This document shows, in pieces, positions 8,168-17,739 of a stretch of 64,000 bases of DNA. The DNA comes from UBA6136 sp964386975 (lineage in GTDB: Bacteria > Pseudomonadota > Gammaproteobacteria > Methylococcales > Methylococcaceae): contig CAYLUS010000005.1 in the NCBI GenBank assembly GCA_964386975.1, forward strand, positions 10,033 to 74,032, in the 5' to 3' direction. Every line of letters begins with the position of its first letter. Position 1 is the first letter of the stretch. The notes beneath the pieces are model-generated. The model searched no databases and had not been told where the DNA came from. It worked only from the letters and a program-made list of their open reading frames with translations. The translations under genes and the position numbers were made by a program.

Positions 8168-9190
8168 TTACTGCGGGAAACCCACAAACACACGCAGCCC
8201 CGCATTATTCGGCCCAAAAACCGCGCCACCGATGTTTCCGTTCGCGTTGATGGCCAAGGCTTTTGATTCTCCAACTGGGTTGACATTCAACATGGAATAT
8301 TCTCGCGTCTTGATATCGTACTGATAGGCCTGATATCCAACGCCCGGTTTAATGCCATACAAGGACAACTGGGTCTTGTTATTGATGCCGGTCACAGAAG
8401 TGCCATCAGCGCCAGGCGCCATGATGTTGATCAGCGCTCCATTTCTCGAGAGGTAGCCTTTCATTCCGCCCTGAGGGTCCAGATAGCGTCCTGCAAAGAT
8501 CCGTGGATTACCGCCTGGACTCAGAAGTGCCGAGACCGCACGATTGGGCGTCTGAGAGATTGTGAGCTGATTATTTGAGGTACGCAGCCGATAGGCTTTC
8601 GATACGTCGTTGGTTGAGCCGCTGATGATACCGATGTTATTAATGGAATCCATGGTTGTCGTACCCCCCAGCCGAGCATTAAGTTCCTTGAATTTTCCGG
8701 TCCTCAGATTGTAGCTAAAGTAGCCACGTGAGCCAAACTGATCCAGATAAAGACCGCCAATGAGTCCGTTGTTGCTGATCACCTCCAGTGTGGTCTGGAG
8801 AGCCTCTGGGTAGTCCAACAGTTGAAAACCGTCACCGTCCAGAATGAGTCCGTGCTCAAGCAATCTATTATTCGCGAAATCGAATAATCTAGCCGAGCCG
8901 ACCGCGACACCTGCATTATTAACCGCTCTGATAGCGGTGTCTCGGGCACCCGGGTAATCCAGATCCAGGGTCAAAATCCCTTGTGAAAAAATAAAGCCGT
9001 GATTCCTTAGCTCATTGATATTAGGATCAACAGACGAGTAACTCCCTACCATGTAGTTACTGTTGTTCATTGCAAGGAAGGTGATACTCGACGTAGCAGG
9101 AAACTCGGCACTGGTCGCGAACGAGAAGTCTCTGGCCTGGATCGGCGAGATAATCAGGAAGCCAAACAGAAGCAGAAGTGCTTTTTTCAT
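8168..9190 (-). CDS. Exported HAF-repeat-like protein, paralogue 1
   Basis: 340 residues from the ATG at 9190, preceded by a GGAG Shine-Dalgarno sequence. A signal peptide is clear (MKKALLLLFGFLIISPIQA, then RDFSF). The body has repeated motifs of about 40-50 residues built on x-NN-x-G-x-x-G-x: VNNAGVAVGSA, ISNNGLIGGLY, INNIGIISGST, INANGNIGGAV. This is the pattern of the probable extracellular HAF-repeat family, predicted to form a beta-propeller-like fold. First of three tandem paralogues sharing blocks such as HGLI-x-DGDGFQLLDYP and LNVNP. Function is unknown; likely secreted or periplasmic. The longer upstream frame lacks a signal peptide and a ribosome site. Confidence 0.72.
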   Translation of the reverse strand: MKKALLLLFGFLIISPIQARDFSFATSAEFPATSSITFLAMNNSNYMVGSYSSVDPNINELRNHGFIFSQGILTLDLDYPGARDTAIRAVNNAGVAVGSARLFDFANNRLLEHGLILDGDGFQLLDYPEALQTTLEVISNNGLIGGLYLDQFGSRGYFSYNLRTGKFKELNARLGGTTTMDSINNIGIISGSTNDVSKAYRLRTSNNQLTISQTPNRAVSALLSPGGNPRIFAGRYLDPQGGMKGYLSRNGALINIMAPGADGTSVTGINNKTQLSLYGIKPGVGYQAYQYDIKTREYSMLNVNPVGESKALAINANGNIGGAVFGPNNAGLRVFVGFPQ

Positions 9191-9807
9191 TTTGTCTCCA
9201 GGAGGATTCATAGTGAATTGGAAAATCAGGGGTTTATAAAAACGCATCGGAGAAGAATGGATCCGATTGTATTCACAAAGCGTTTTGAAGCATGGGTTGG
9301 TTATCTGTAAGAGGAACAATATTACCATCCTGCGATGCGAAAAGGCCTGATAATTAAGACAGGGATCATTCAACGGTCAACGCTAATTCACGTGGCATTC
9401 AAATATGCTCAGAATTGACTTTATTCGTGGTCATGAGACATGTGTATTGACCAATATCCATGCCAGATCATTGCAGCGCCAGAGTTAGCAATGCCTCAAC
9501 CAAGCGAGATCAGCAGCCACTCAAATCCTTTGGCAGGAGGTGAGTGGCATACAGCGAAACTGAGCGGAGCCTTGCATCCACTCAATATTTAACGGGTCAT
9601 TAGTCCTGCCGGATCGGAGATCGGGAACGAGACCAAGGGCAAAGACCGCGTTCCGTCGGTGAGTTGACGCTAGTTGATTCGGGCGTGGCGGTGGCACATG
9701 CTCTGCCCGCTACGCCCGTGTGTGATCTAAATTTAAAACGACCAAGTCGGGCAAAATCGACAAACCACCACCCATGGGGTAAAGGATGTCAGAAACTCAA
9801 CAACCCA
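9191..9807. other. Spacer between HAF paralogues 1 and 2
   Basis: About 617 bases. The first 200 bases upstream of 9190 must hold the promoter of paralogue 1. The stretch around 9600-9780 has higher GC and no recognisable protein. I see no gene here; the part nearest 9808 is the 3' flank of paralogue 2. Confidence 0.4.
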
Positions 9808-10830
9808 CTATTGAGGAAAAGCCAGAAACACTTGATCCGCATTGCCATTGTTGCGGTACATTATCCCTGCAATATTTCCATTGGCATTAATCGCGCGGGC
9901 CTCTGCCTGACCCTGTGGGTTGACGTTCAGCTGGCTATAGGATCGAGTCGCAGGATCATATTGGAAGGCTTGTACACCTTGGGCCCCCATGTTGGCCGAC
10001 AGAGAAAGTTGGCCCCTGTTGTTGATTCCGTTCACTTCGGACGCGTTTGCAGCCGGTGGCAGGATGTTAATCAGTTGTCCGTTTCTGGAGAGATAGCCTG
10101 TGAACGCTCTGTTCGGGTCGATATATTTCCCTGCAAACATTCTTGGATTGCCACCTGGACTGATAAACGCGGTCATCGCTTGGCTTGGCGTCGGAATCAG
10201 CGTCAGCTGACTGTTTGAAGTCCGCACGCGATAGGCCTTCGAGGTATTGTTTGTCGATCCGCTGATGATGCCACTGTTGTTGATAGCGTTGATGCTGGTG
10301 GGGCCATTCAAACGTACGTTAAGATCTTTAAACCTTCCTGTTCGGATGTTGTATGTAAAGTAGCGGTCATCGTTGAATGCGTCGGTATACCGTCCAGCAA
10401 TGAGACCGTTATTACTGATCACATCAAGCAGAGTGAACTTGGCATCAGGGTAGTCGAGGAGCTGAAACCCGTCGCCATTCATGATCAGCCCATGTGTGAT
10501 GAAGTTGTTGGTGGCAGGATCAAACAACACCGCGTGGCCAACCGCAACACCCGCATTATTGACGCTTTTGATAGAAGTGCTTGTAGCCCCCGGGTAATCT
10601 TGATCAATTGATAGTATCCCTTGGGAAAAGACAAAGCCATGATCTCTTGCCCGCAACTGATTGGGGTCAAAAAGTGTATAACTTCCAACAATATAATTGT
10701 TTTTGTTCATGGCGATCGTGCGAACCATGGCGCCAGCGGGAAGTTCAGGACTGATGCTGTAGGAATATTCCTGAGCGTAAAGAGAGGGGAGGAAGAAAAG
10801 GTGGATGAGAAGGAAAAAGGCCTTTTTCAT
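9808..10830 (-). CDS. Exported HAF-repeat-like protein, paralogue 2
   Basis: 340 residues from the ATG at 10830, which follows a GGAA Shine-Dalgarno sequence. Signal peptide MKKAFFLLIHLFFLPSLYA, then QEYSYS. Repeats VNNAGVAVGHA, ISNNGLIAGRY, INNSGIISGST and INANGNIAGIM occupy the same positions as in paralogue 1, and long blocks are nearly identical (NPRMFAGKYIDPN; GYLSRNGQLINI). It has the same length as paralogue 1, so the copies have changed mainly by substitution. No cysteines are visible in the mature part. Probably an exported propeller-like protein; partner unknown. Confidence 0.72.
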   Translation of the reverse strand: MKKAFFLLIHLFFLPSLYAQEYSYSISPELPAGAMVRTIAMNKNNYIVGSYTLFDPNQLRARDHGFVFSQGILSIDQDYPGATSTSIKSVNNAGVAVGHAVLFDPATNNFITHGLIMNGDGFQLLDYPDAKFTLLDVISNNGLIAGRYTDAFNDDRYFTYNIRTGRFKDLNVRLNGPTSINAINNSGIISGSTNNTSKAYRVRTSNSQLTLIPTPSQAMTAFISPGGNPRMFAGKYIDPNRAFTGYLSRNGQLINILPPAANASEVNGINNRGQLSLSANMGAQGVQAFQYDPATRSYSQLNVNPQGQAEARAINANGNIAGIMYRNNGNADQVFLAFPQ

Positions 10831-11588
10831 TTGATTATTCCATGGATGCCAATTTGAGAGGATTTTAGTTAATTCACCGGAGGGCTTTGTGCTGTCTTGT
10901 GAAGAATACGACATACCATCACTTCCCTGGCGCTAGAGTCCAACAAGCGATCGATCGAGATTCTATGCTGTCTTCTGGCCACGCCCCTGTCAATCCATTG
11001 CCTTTTCTAATAGAAGAGGATGCCACAGTTGGGCGTTTATTTTGTTGATGGTTTCATGCACGTGATGCGCCTGGGCAAAACCGATCGGCGTGGGCGCCCT
11101 CTCGAGTGCCACCCAACGAGCGGCAGAGTGTCCGGTTCTTATGATCTGGATTTTTTCCAAATTTGATGGCTTGGACCAGGCACGAGAGGGTGCTTTTTGC
11201 TTAAACCATGTTGACAGTCGGTAACTTGGGCTCTGCAGCGGAAAACCCGAATGTAATCCGGCTAGACCCGATTGAGGGTGGCTACAGGAACCGCTTCACG
11301 CTGGATTTCCCCAAGAAGGAAGGTACCGACTGCCTATTGTTGGTTTAGAAAGCGCGGCCCTATTGCGCCTCTCGCTTGCCTCATCTTGGTCTTTATGCGC
11401 CGTCAACAACCCGATCTTGAAATGACGTGCCGCGCCCCACGTCTAGGAAAGTTTTTCTACTGCACCTTTTTGGCGCCCACAATGCCGGGTCTAAATGCTT
11501 GGGTTCGTCATATTTCAAGATGGAGGCCGCCTCAAGCACATATCAGGGAGGCATTACGAATCCCTGAAGATTTTAGTGATGTAACTCC
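10831..11588. other. Spacer between HAF paralogues 2 and 3 with orphan open frames
   Basis: 758 bases without a clear gene. A 46-codon frame starting ATG at 11208 and ending at 11348 (+) reads sensibly (VIRLDPIEGGYRNRFTLDFP). On the minus strand, an open frame of about 98 codons overlaps it and ends near 11000 (IRTGHSAARWVALERAP, then IGFAQAHHVHETINKIN). Neither matches a family I know. They may be gene relics; only one strand can be real where they overlap. Confidence 0.3.
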
Positions 11589-12608
11589 TTACCGTGGATA
11601 CGCGATATACACCTTTTGGTGCTCAGCCATCGCGTCGCTTAAAGAGCCCGCGATAATACCGTTGACATTGATCGAAAATGCGTAGGTTTCGCCCGTTGGA
11701 TTGACATTCAATAAGGAGTATTCTCGGGTAACCATGTCATATTGATATGCCTTGTAACCCTGCTGTGTACTCACTGTTATGCTGAGCTGCGTTTTATTAT
11801 TAATGCCGGTCACCGCGGTCGGGTCCGATAGACTTGTTGGTGAAATGTTAATAATGGATCCATTTCTTGAGAGGTATCCGATGGGATTTTGATTCGCGTC
11901 ATTGTAATAGCTCCCTGCGAAAATATTTGAATTGCCGCGCGGGCTTATGAAGGCCGACTTTGCTGTGCTTGGCGTCTTCGAGATCGTTAGCTTCATAGTC
12001 GAGGCAGTCAAGCGAAACGCGCGCTCATCGTTGTTGGTGACCCCGCTGATCATGCCGCGCTCACTGATCGCGTTTATCGAGGTGGAGCCATTCAGACGGG
12101 CAGTGATCTGCTTGAATCGGCGCGTCTTCAAGTTGTAGGTAAAGTACCCTCTGGCACCAAACTTATCGTTAAAATGACCTGCAATCAATCCGTTGCCATT
12201 GATTGCATCGAAATACGTATTTCGTGCATCGGGGTAATCGAAAAGCTCGAATCCGCTGCTGTTCTTGACCAATCCATGAATCGTATAGGTATTACCATCT
12301 GGATTCAGGGTCATAGCATATCCAATAGCAACTCCCGTGTTGTTCAAACCAACCAATACGGTCGACTTAGCGCCCGGGTAATCCTGATTTAGAGATAAAA
12401 CGCCTTCCGAAAAAATATATCCATGATAGAGAAAATCAACACCATTCCAGAGCATATACGTGCCGGCAATGGTATTGGAATTGTTGATGACACCATTCTG
12501 GATTCTGGAATTAACTGGAAACTCCGCACTGGTCGCGTAGGAAAACTCTCTGGCGAACAGGGAAGGCGCCATAAACAGGCAGACACTGAGTAAAAAGGCT
12601 TTTTTCAT
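11589..12608 (-). CDS. Exported HAF-repeat-like protein, paralogue 3
   Basis: 339 residues. Signal peptide MKKAFLLSVCLFMAPSLFA followed by REFSYATSAEFPVNS, nearly the mature start of paralogue 1. Repeats: LNNTGVAIGYA, INGNGLIAGHF, ISERGMISGVT, INVNGIIAGSL. It is the most diverged copy: one INN unit has become ISERG, and the loop following HGLVKN is changed. It is first in transcriptional order of the three minus-strand copies, but spacers of about 0.6-0.8 kb suggest separate promoters. Secreted or periplasmic by inference; function unknown. Confidence 0.72.
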   Translation of the reverse strand: MKKAFLLSVCLFMAPSLFAREFSYATSAEFPVNSRIQNGVINNSNTIAGTYMLWNGVDFLYHGYIFSEGVLSLNQDYPGAKSTVLVGLNNTGVAIGYAMTLNPDGNTYTIHGLVKNSSGFELFDYPDARNTYFDAINGNGLIAGHFNDKFGARGYFTYNLKTRRFKQITARLNGSTSINAISERGMISGVTNNDERAFRLTASTMKLTISKTPSTAKSAFISPRGNSNIFAGSYYNDANQNPIGYLSRNGSIINISPTSLSDPTAVTGINNKTQLSITVSTQQGYKAYQYDMVTREYSLLNVNPTGETYAFSINVNGIIAGSLSDAMAEHQKVYIAYPR

Positions 12609-12827
12609 TTTTTATTTTCTGGGACAGGTTGTCGGGGGCGTTGAGGGACAACGTCATGAACGCCGTTTGAGGGGCTTTCATTACTCGCCTTCTTAAAATA
12701 AAAAAGGCAGTAGCAAGCCCACAGGCAACAGGGTTATGGTGTCGCTTACCCCACGGACTGTCAAACGATTAAGCTTGAATTCGGGTTCGTGGATCCAACC
12801 TCCCCTGAGCTACAGTTCGCATCGGTC

Positions 12828-14993
12828 ATGAATCCTACATCCATTTCCTTCACACGGAAGGAGGCATTGACCAATGCCCTCCAGAGTGGCCATTGGTCAC
12901 TCGCTCAATCGCTGGCCATTGCCTTACTGTCGATGTCCCCCGAGGATACCTTCGGCTGGAAAGCCTTGGGGGTATCCTTGCACCTTCAGGCAATCCATGG
13001 GGAGGCGAGGGCGCCGATGGAGCGCGCCGTTCTCCTGGACCCGGACGATCTTGAGGCACATCTCAATCTGGGCTTGTTTTACCAGGCGATCGCGGCACTG
13101 GTTGCATCAAAAGAGGTATTTGCCGCCGCGCTCGCCATTTTTCCAAACTCGGCCGATCTGCACGCCAACCTCGCCGTAACCTTGCATCGTCTGGGCGATA
13201 AGGAAGGCGCCGTGGATCACTGTCGATCAGCCATCCTCTGTCATCCGCAATTGGCCGTGGCCTATGCCAATCTTGGCTTGCTCCTAGAGTCAATGGCATC
13301 GAGCGAAGAGGCGATCGTGGCTTATCAACGCGCCGTGTATCTGATACCCAAAAATCTTGAAGCCCGGAATAATCTCGCCCTCTGTCTGATGGGATCGCAC
13401 AGGGCTTTTGCTGCCATTGGCTGGCTTCGGTCGGTTCTCATCCTTAATCCCAGCCATGCCGATGCTTGCAACAACCTGAGTCTTGTTGAAAAACAGAGAG
13501 GGCGTTATTCATTCGCCAGAACCCTTCTCGAGCGGGCACTGGTGATCCATCCCGCGTTCGCCGCGGCCTTTAATAATCTTTCCACTCTGGATCATCAGGC
13601 GGGCGCATTCGAGGCATCCGCGTTCTGGGCCTTGAGGGCGCTCATGATCCAGCCTGAGATGGCCGATGCGTATTCGAATTTCGGCAACGCCCTTTTTGGG
13701 ATGGGACATCCGGATCAGGCCCTTCTGGCGCTTCGCCGGGCAATCCAATGTGATCCGAGCCATGCCAACAGTTATAGCAATCTTGCCGTGGTGCGCTATC
13801 GCCAGGGCGAATTACCTGAAGCGGTTTTCTCATCCCAGCGAGCCTTGATATTAGCCCCTGATCACGCGCCCACCTGGAGCAATTTAGGGGTCATGATGAC
13901 ATCTCCAGACACCCCAGTGTCTGCTCTTGCTTTTACCCGGCGGGCCGTGATCATTGATCCTTCATCCGGACTGGCATGGACCAACGCCGGCGTTGCGCAT
14001 CATGAGGCAGGACACTATCGAGAAGCGCTCGATGCCTACAATCAGGCGATTGCGCTCGAGCCACTGGACCCTGCTGCACATTGCAATCGGGGCCAGACGC
14101 ACCTCCTTCTCGGCCATCTGATGCAAGGCTGGTGCGACTATGAATGGCGATACCGCGATGTTCTGACGCAGGTCAGACCGCGAGAGCCGCAATCGCGCCG
14201 ATTTGATCCTCGCCAGGGGTTTATGGGCCGGACGCTGCTCCTCCATCATGAACAAGGGCTTGGAGATACTCTCCAGTTCTCTCGCTATGCGTCCCGAGCC
14301 GCGGATCTTGGGGCCAGGGTCATCCTGGAAGTACAAATGCCCTTAAAACCCCTGATCATGGGGATGGACCCGCGCCTCAAGGTCATAGCCCCTGAGGAAG
14401 AATGTCCTCCCTTCGATGGGCATTTCTCGCTGCTTTCGCTGGCGGGCCACTTTGAATCCGAGGGAGAAGCGCCGCCCCAGCCGGGGGGGTACCTGAAGGC
14501 ACCTGCATCCCGCCTCGAGATCTGGCGGCAGGCCTTAGGTCCTCGCATTAAGCCGCGGGTGGGCCTTTGCTACTTCGGACACCCAGGCCACAGTCGAGAT
14601 CACCTGCGCAGCATTCCCTGGCGGGTTTTCAAAGAGATTGTCAGCCAACATCAGGATTTTTATCTGCTGCACACACAGGAAAGGCCTGCCGATACCTCAA
14701 TAATCCGCGATACGCCCGAACTCCATTGCCCCGCGATTGGTGATTTTGAAGATACCGCGGCTTTGATTCAGTTGATGGATGTCGTCATTTCTGTGGACAG
14801 TTGTGTGGCGCATCTGGCGGGTGCCTTGAATGTCCCGGTCTGGGTCCTGTTGCAAGAGGTGCCGGATTGGCGCTGGCTCACCCAGGGCCGGCGCACCCGC
14901 TGGTATGCCAGCATGAGGCTTTTCAGGAAAGAGAGCGGATCGGGATGGACGCCCGTGCTTGATGCCGTGCGAACGGCACTGGAGGCTTTTTAA
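12828..14993 (+). CDS. TPR protein with a GT9-like glycosyltransferase domain (1)
   Basis: 721 residues from the ATG at 12828; a GTG at 12789 would add 13 residues, and neither has a good Shine-Dalgarno sequence. Residues about 45-430 are tandem tetratricopeptide repeats (for example LEAHLNLGLFYQAIA, ADAYSNFGNALFGMGHPDQA). The last 250 residues form a glycosyltransferase-B-like domain: LLHHEQGLGDTLQF near residue 471, HSRDHLRSIPW, and DFEDTAALIQLMDVVISVDS. The same architecture recurs at 15043, 39574 and 46644. This copy departs at otherwise conserved positions: VDSC where the others have VDTS, and LTQGRRTRWYAS where others have a D/E-SPWY segment. Likely a cytoplasmic transferase; acceptor and donor unknown. 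Confidence 0.75.
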   Translation: MNPTSISFTRKEALTNALQSGHWSLAQSLAIALLSMSPEDTFGWKALGVSLHLQAIHGEARAPMERAVLLDPDDLEAHLNLGLFYQAIAALVASKEVFAAALAIFPNSADLHANLAVTLHRLGDKEGAVDHCRSAILCHPQLAVAYANLGLLLESMASSEEAIVAYQRAVYLIPKNLEARNNLALCLMGSHRAFAAIGWLRSVLILNPSHADACNNLSLVEKQRGRYSFARTLLERALVIHPAFAAAFNNLSTLDHQAGAFEASAFWALRALMIQPEMADAYSNFGNALFGMGHPDQALLALRRAIQCDPSHANSYSNLAVVRYRQGELPEAVFSSQRALILAPDHAPTWSNLGVMMTSPDTPVSALAFTRRAVIIDPSSGLAWTNAGVAHHEAGHYREALDAYNQAIALEPLDPAAHCNRGQTHLLLGHLMQGWCDYEWRYRDVLTQVRPREPQSRRFDPRQGFMGRTLLLHHEQGLGDTLQFSRYASRAADLGARVILEVQMPLKPLIMGMDPRLKVIAPEEECPPFDGHFSLLSLAGHFESEGEAPPQPGGYLKAPASRLEIWRQALGPRIKPRVGLCYFGHPGHSRDHLRSIPWRVFKEIVSQHQDFYLLHTQERPADTSIIRDTPELHCPAIGDFEDTAALIQLMDVVISVDSCVAHLAGALNVPVWVLLQEVPDWRWLTQGRRTRWYASMRLFRKESGSGWTPVLDAVRTALEAF

Positions 14994-15042
14994 GGTCTAG
15001 CGATCGATCGCCCCAAGAGGACTGCATCCGGCACCCGGCCCG

Positions 15043-16974
15043 CTAGGAAATGCGTTCGGGCCCTGAAAGCGCAACCTGAAGATCGGCGGCGACCCTCTCA
15101 AGTGTGCCTTTCCAGACACGACTTGCATCCTGGCGGTAAAGCCGGACACCGGGGTACCACGGGCTATCCTTGCGATCCAGCATCCATCGCCAGTCGGGAA
15201 TAGAGGGCAACAGAACCCAGGTGGGCGAACCCATTGCCGCCGCCAGATGGGCGACACTGGTATCGACCGAGATCACCAGATCCAGATGCGCGATCAGGGC
15301 AGCCGTATCCGCAAAATCCATAATAAGATCGTGCATCAGGTGCAGGTTGGGAATGCCATGGGAGAAGGCCATATCGGCTTCGCGCACCTCTTTTTGCAAG
15401 AGGTAAAAGTCAACGTCCTGTCGGAGTATCGGGTCAAACGCGGAAAGCGGAATGCTCCGCGCATGATCCCCTGAATGCCGGGGATTGCCGCTGACAACAA
15501 TACCGACCTTTTTTCGCTCCCCAGGGCGCAAATGGGCGCGCCAGTGTTTGACCCGCGAGGGCAGGGGGACAATATAAGCAGAGAGCATCGGCAGACGCTG
15601 GTCATCGATCCCAAGCGCAAAGGGCAGGGACATCAATGGAAACTGAAAATCCTGCGCAGGGACAGGGTCGCCGGGAGCGATAACCCCTTTAACCTTGAGG
15701 TCAGCGAAAAGGGCCTTGAGTGCTGAGGGGACCTCGAGCGTCACCCGCGCACCCATTTGTGTCAACACTTCACCAAAACGCACAAACTGGATCGTGTCGC
15801 CAAAGCCCTGCTCGGCGTAAAGCAAGATGGATTGGCCTTGAAGAGAGACTTTTCCATCCCACTCCGGAAACTTCCCAGCCCTTTTTTTGATGTTCAAGGG
15901 CGGATGCAGAAATCGCCACTCATAGAATGCCCAGCCGGTCTTGAAACGACCTCTCAAGAGATGCGCGAGGGAGCGGTTCCAATGTGCCTCAGCAAAATCC
16001 GGCTTGATTGTCAGTGCATGCTCGAAGGCCCTCTCGGCCTCTGAGGGATTGCCGAGTTCATAAAGGCCAGTGCCGAGATTCATGTAAGCCTCGGGACAAT
16101 TTTCAAGGCGCTGAATGGCAATGCGGTAGCACCGAACGGCCTCTTGTAAAAGGCCACCCGACTTTAGGGCATTGCCCCTGTTGATCCAACTTCTTGGATC
16201 ATTGGGAGTGAGTGTGGTGCTTCTTTGATGCAGGACGCTCGACTCAAGAAAGCGGTGACCCTCACGACACAGATTACCCAGGTTCCCATAGCCTTTGGGG
16301 TCTGAGGGAGCAAGAATGATGACCTGCCGATAAAGACCATCGGCTTCGGACAGACGCGATAGCCCCCTCAGAAGATTGCCAAGCTCAAGCCGCGCGCCGA
16401 CATGCGCCGGAGCGAGATGCAGACATTGCCGGAAGCCGTGTTCTGCTTCGTTGACGGCATCACCCGCTTTTTGCAAGGTCTGCGCCAGAAGGTAGTGCGC
16501 CTGATGCAAATCGGGCGCAAGTAAAAGCGCCCTTTGAAGTAGGCGGATGCGTCCGTCGGATCTCGCGTCCGATTCGCTTGCTAACGTAAGGGTCAGGTTC
16601 AGGTAGAAGACCGGTGATCCTGGCTCCAAAACAAGACCACGCCTGTAGCAGGCCGCAGCGGCCGTGACATTGCCGCTCGATTGGAAAAGATTACCCACAG
16701 CCGCATGGATGCCGGGATCCTGGATGCCGATTCGAAGGCTGCGACCGAGAAACCAAATGGCCGCCTCCATTTTTCCAGCGTGAAGAAGATCCTGCGCGGT
16801 GGCCAGATAAACGGCCGACTCTGAGGGGCTTTGGAGTAACAGCCGCTGCAACGATATGGTCTCAGGCGCAGGTATGGTCACAGGGCGGTTAAGGGTTTCA
16901 CCGATGGGGCGCTGAAACGCCGGGGTAGCGAGGGTCTTTCCATTGCAGGGGTCATCATACGCTCTGGGCGCCAA
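15043..16974 (-). CDS. TPR protein with a GT9-like glycosyltransferase domain (2)
   Basis: 643 residues. TPR units fill residues about 40-390 (AAVGNLFQSSGNVTAAAACY; PEAYMNLGTGLYELGNPSEA). The C-terminal domain has LLYAEQGFGDTIQFVRFGEV, SGNPRHSGDHARSIPLSAFD, and DLVISVDTSVAHLAAAMGSP followed by IPDWRWMLDRKDSPWY. These resemble heptosyltransferase/GT9-type enzymes, where the VDTS-x-x-HLAAA segment lines the sugar-nucleotide site. The start is uncertain: a TTG at 16974 is used because no ATG lies near the N-terminus. It converges with the previous gene and is divergent from the lytic transglycosylase at 17134. Confidence 0.75.
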   Translation of the reverse strand: MAPRAYDDPCNGKTLATPAFQRPIGETLNRPVTIPAPETISLQRLLLQSPSESAVYLATAQDLLHAGKMEAAIWFLGRSLRIGIQDPGIHAAVGNLFQSSGNVTAAAACYRRGLVLEPGSPVFYLNLTLTLASESDARSDGRIRLLQRALLLAPDLHQAHYLLAQTLQKAGDAVNEAEHGFRQCLHLAPAHVGARLELGNLLRGLSRLSEADGLYRQVIILAPSDPKGYGNLGNLCREGHRFLESSVLHQRSTTLTPNDPRSWINRGNALKSGGLLQEAVRCYRIAIQRLENCPEAYMNLGTGLYELGNPSEAERAFEHALTIKPDFAEAHWNRSLAHLLRGRFKTGWAFYEWRFLHPPLNIKKRAGKFPEWDGKVSLQGQSILLYAEQGFGDTIQFVRFGEVLTQMGARVTLEVPSALKALFADLKVKGVIAPGDPVPAQDFQFPLMSLPFALGIDDQRLPMLSAYIVPLPSRVKHWRAHLRPGERKKVGIVVSGNPRHSGDHARSIPLSAFDPILRQDVDFYLLQKEVREADMAFSHGIPNLHLMHDLIMDFADTAALIAHLDLVISVDTSVAHLAAAMGSPTWVLLPSIPDWRWMLDRKDSPWYPGVRLYRQDASRVWKGTLERVAADLQVALSGPERIS

Positions 16975-17133
16975 GGCAACGGCGGGTGGTCATGACGATC
17001 GGCACAATACAGAGCGGCCAGATGGGCTTGGCTGGCCGCAGGAAGGGGCGGAGCGGCCCTGTCGTGACAGTCCCTCCCGGGAGCGATAAAATCCACATTA
17101 ATTATCGAGGATGACTCCGTCACAGCGAATGTC

Positions 17134-17739
17134 ATGTTAAAGCGACTCTTGTGGCTGAAGGCCTTGATCGGCATTGCATGGATACCCAGCGCGACGGGTG
17201 ATGTCTATCGCTTCGAGGGGAAGTCCGGGACTGTCTATTACGCGGAAAGACCGTCGGCTGGAAAGGCAACGGGGGTCCCCCCGCGGCCTCAAGATGCCAT
17301 TCACGGCCCTCTGCGCCGGGTGCCCACGATGGAAAGCGTTGACGCGTTGCCCCAGGGTTCAACGGACATCGATCATTGGATCGCTCAGGCTGCAACGACC
17401 TACGAATTGGACCCGAAACTGCTGCACGCGGTGATCGGCACCGAATCGGCTTATAACCCGTTTGCAGTCTCACCCAAAGGAGCCAGGGGGTTGATGCAGC
17501 TCATGCCTGCAACTGCGGCTCGTTTTCGTGTTGATGATCCCTTTGATGCGCGTGAAAACATCCTGGGGGGCAGTCGTTATCTCAGGAGTCTGATGGGACT
17601 CTTTAATCAGGACGTCGAACTGGCGCTTGCGGCCTACAATGCCGGTGAGCAGAACGTCATCCGCTATGGTCACCGAATCCCGCCTTTCCAGGAGACGCAG
17701 TCCTACGTCTCCAAGGTCTTGAGCCGCTACCGACGCTGA
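17134..17739 (+). CDS. Lytic murein transglycosylase (SLT domain, DUF4124-like N-terminus)
   Basis: 201 residues. N-terminal signal peptide (LLWLKALIGIAWIPSATG), then a short DUF4124-like strand (DVYRFEGKSGTVYYAERP), then an SLT domain. The catalytic glutamate is Glu104 in VIGTESAYNPFAVSPKGARG; LMQLMPATA and the ALAAYNAGEQNVIRYG motif follow. It cleaves glycan strands in the periplasm with 1,6-anhydro formation. It abuts the tail end of the T6SS operon, and its stop overlaps that of the convergent gene by 13 bases. It could open peptidoglycan for the T6SS, but it may equally be a housekeeping enzyme. Confidence 0.85.
   Translation: MLKRLLWLKALIGIAWIPSATGDVYRFEGKSGTVYYAERPSAGKATGVPPRPQDAIHGPLRRVPTMESVDALPQGSTDIDHWIAQAATTYELDPKLLHAVIGTESAYNPFAVSPKGARGLMQLMPATAARFRVDDPFDARENILGGSRYLRSLMGLFNQDVELALAAYNAGEQNVIRYGHRIPPFQETQSYVSKVLSRYRR

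Noticed and set aside
9664..10218. 184-codon plus-strand frame
   Set aside because: Most of it is antisense to the 3' half of the well-supported HAF paralogue 2.
15000..15011. 12-bp palindrome GCGATCGATCGC between convergent TPR genes
   Set aside because: A short self-complementary repeat without stem-loop geometry or T-run; could occur by chance.
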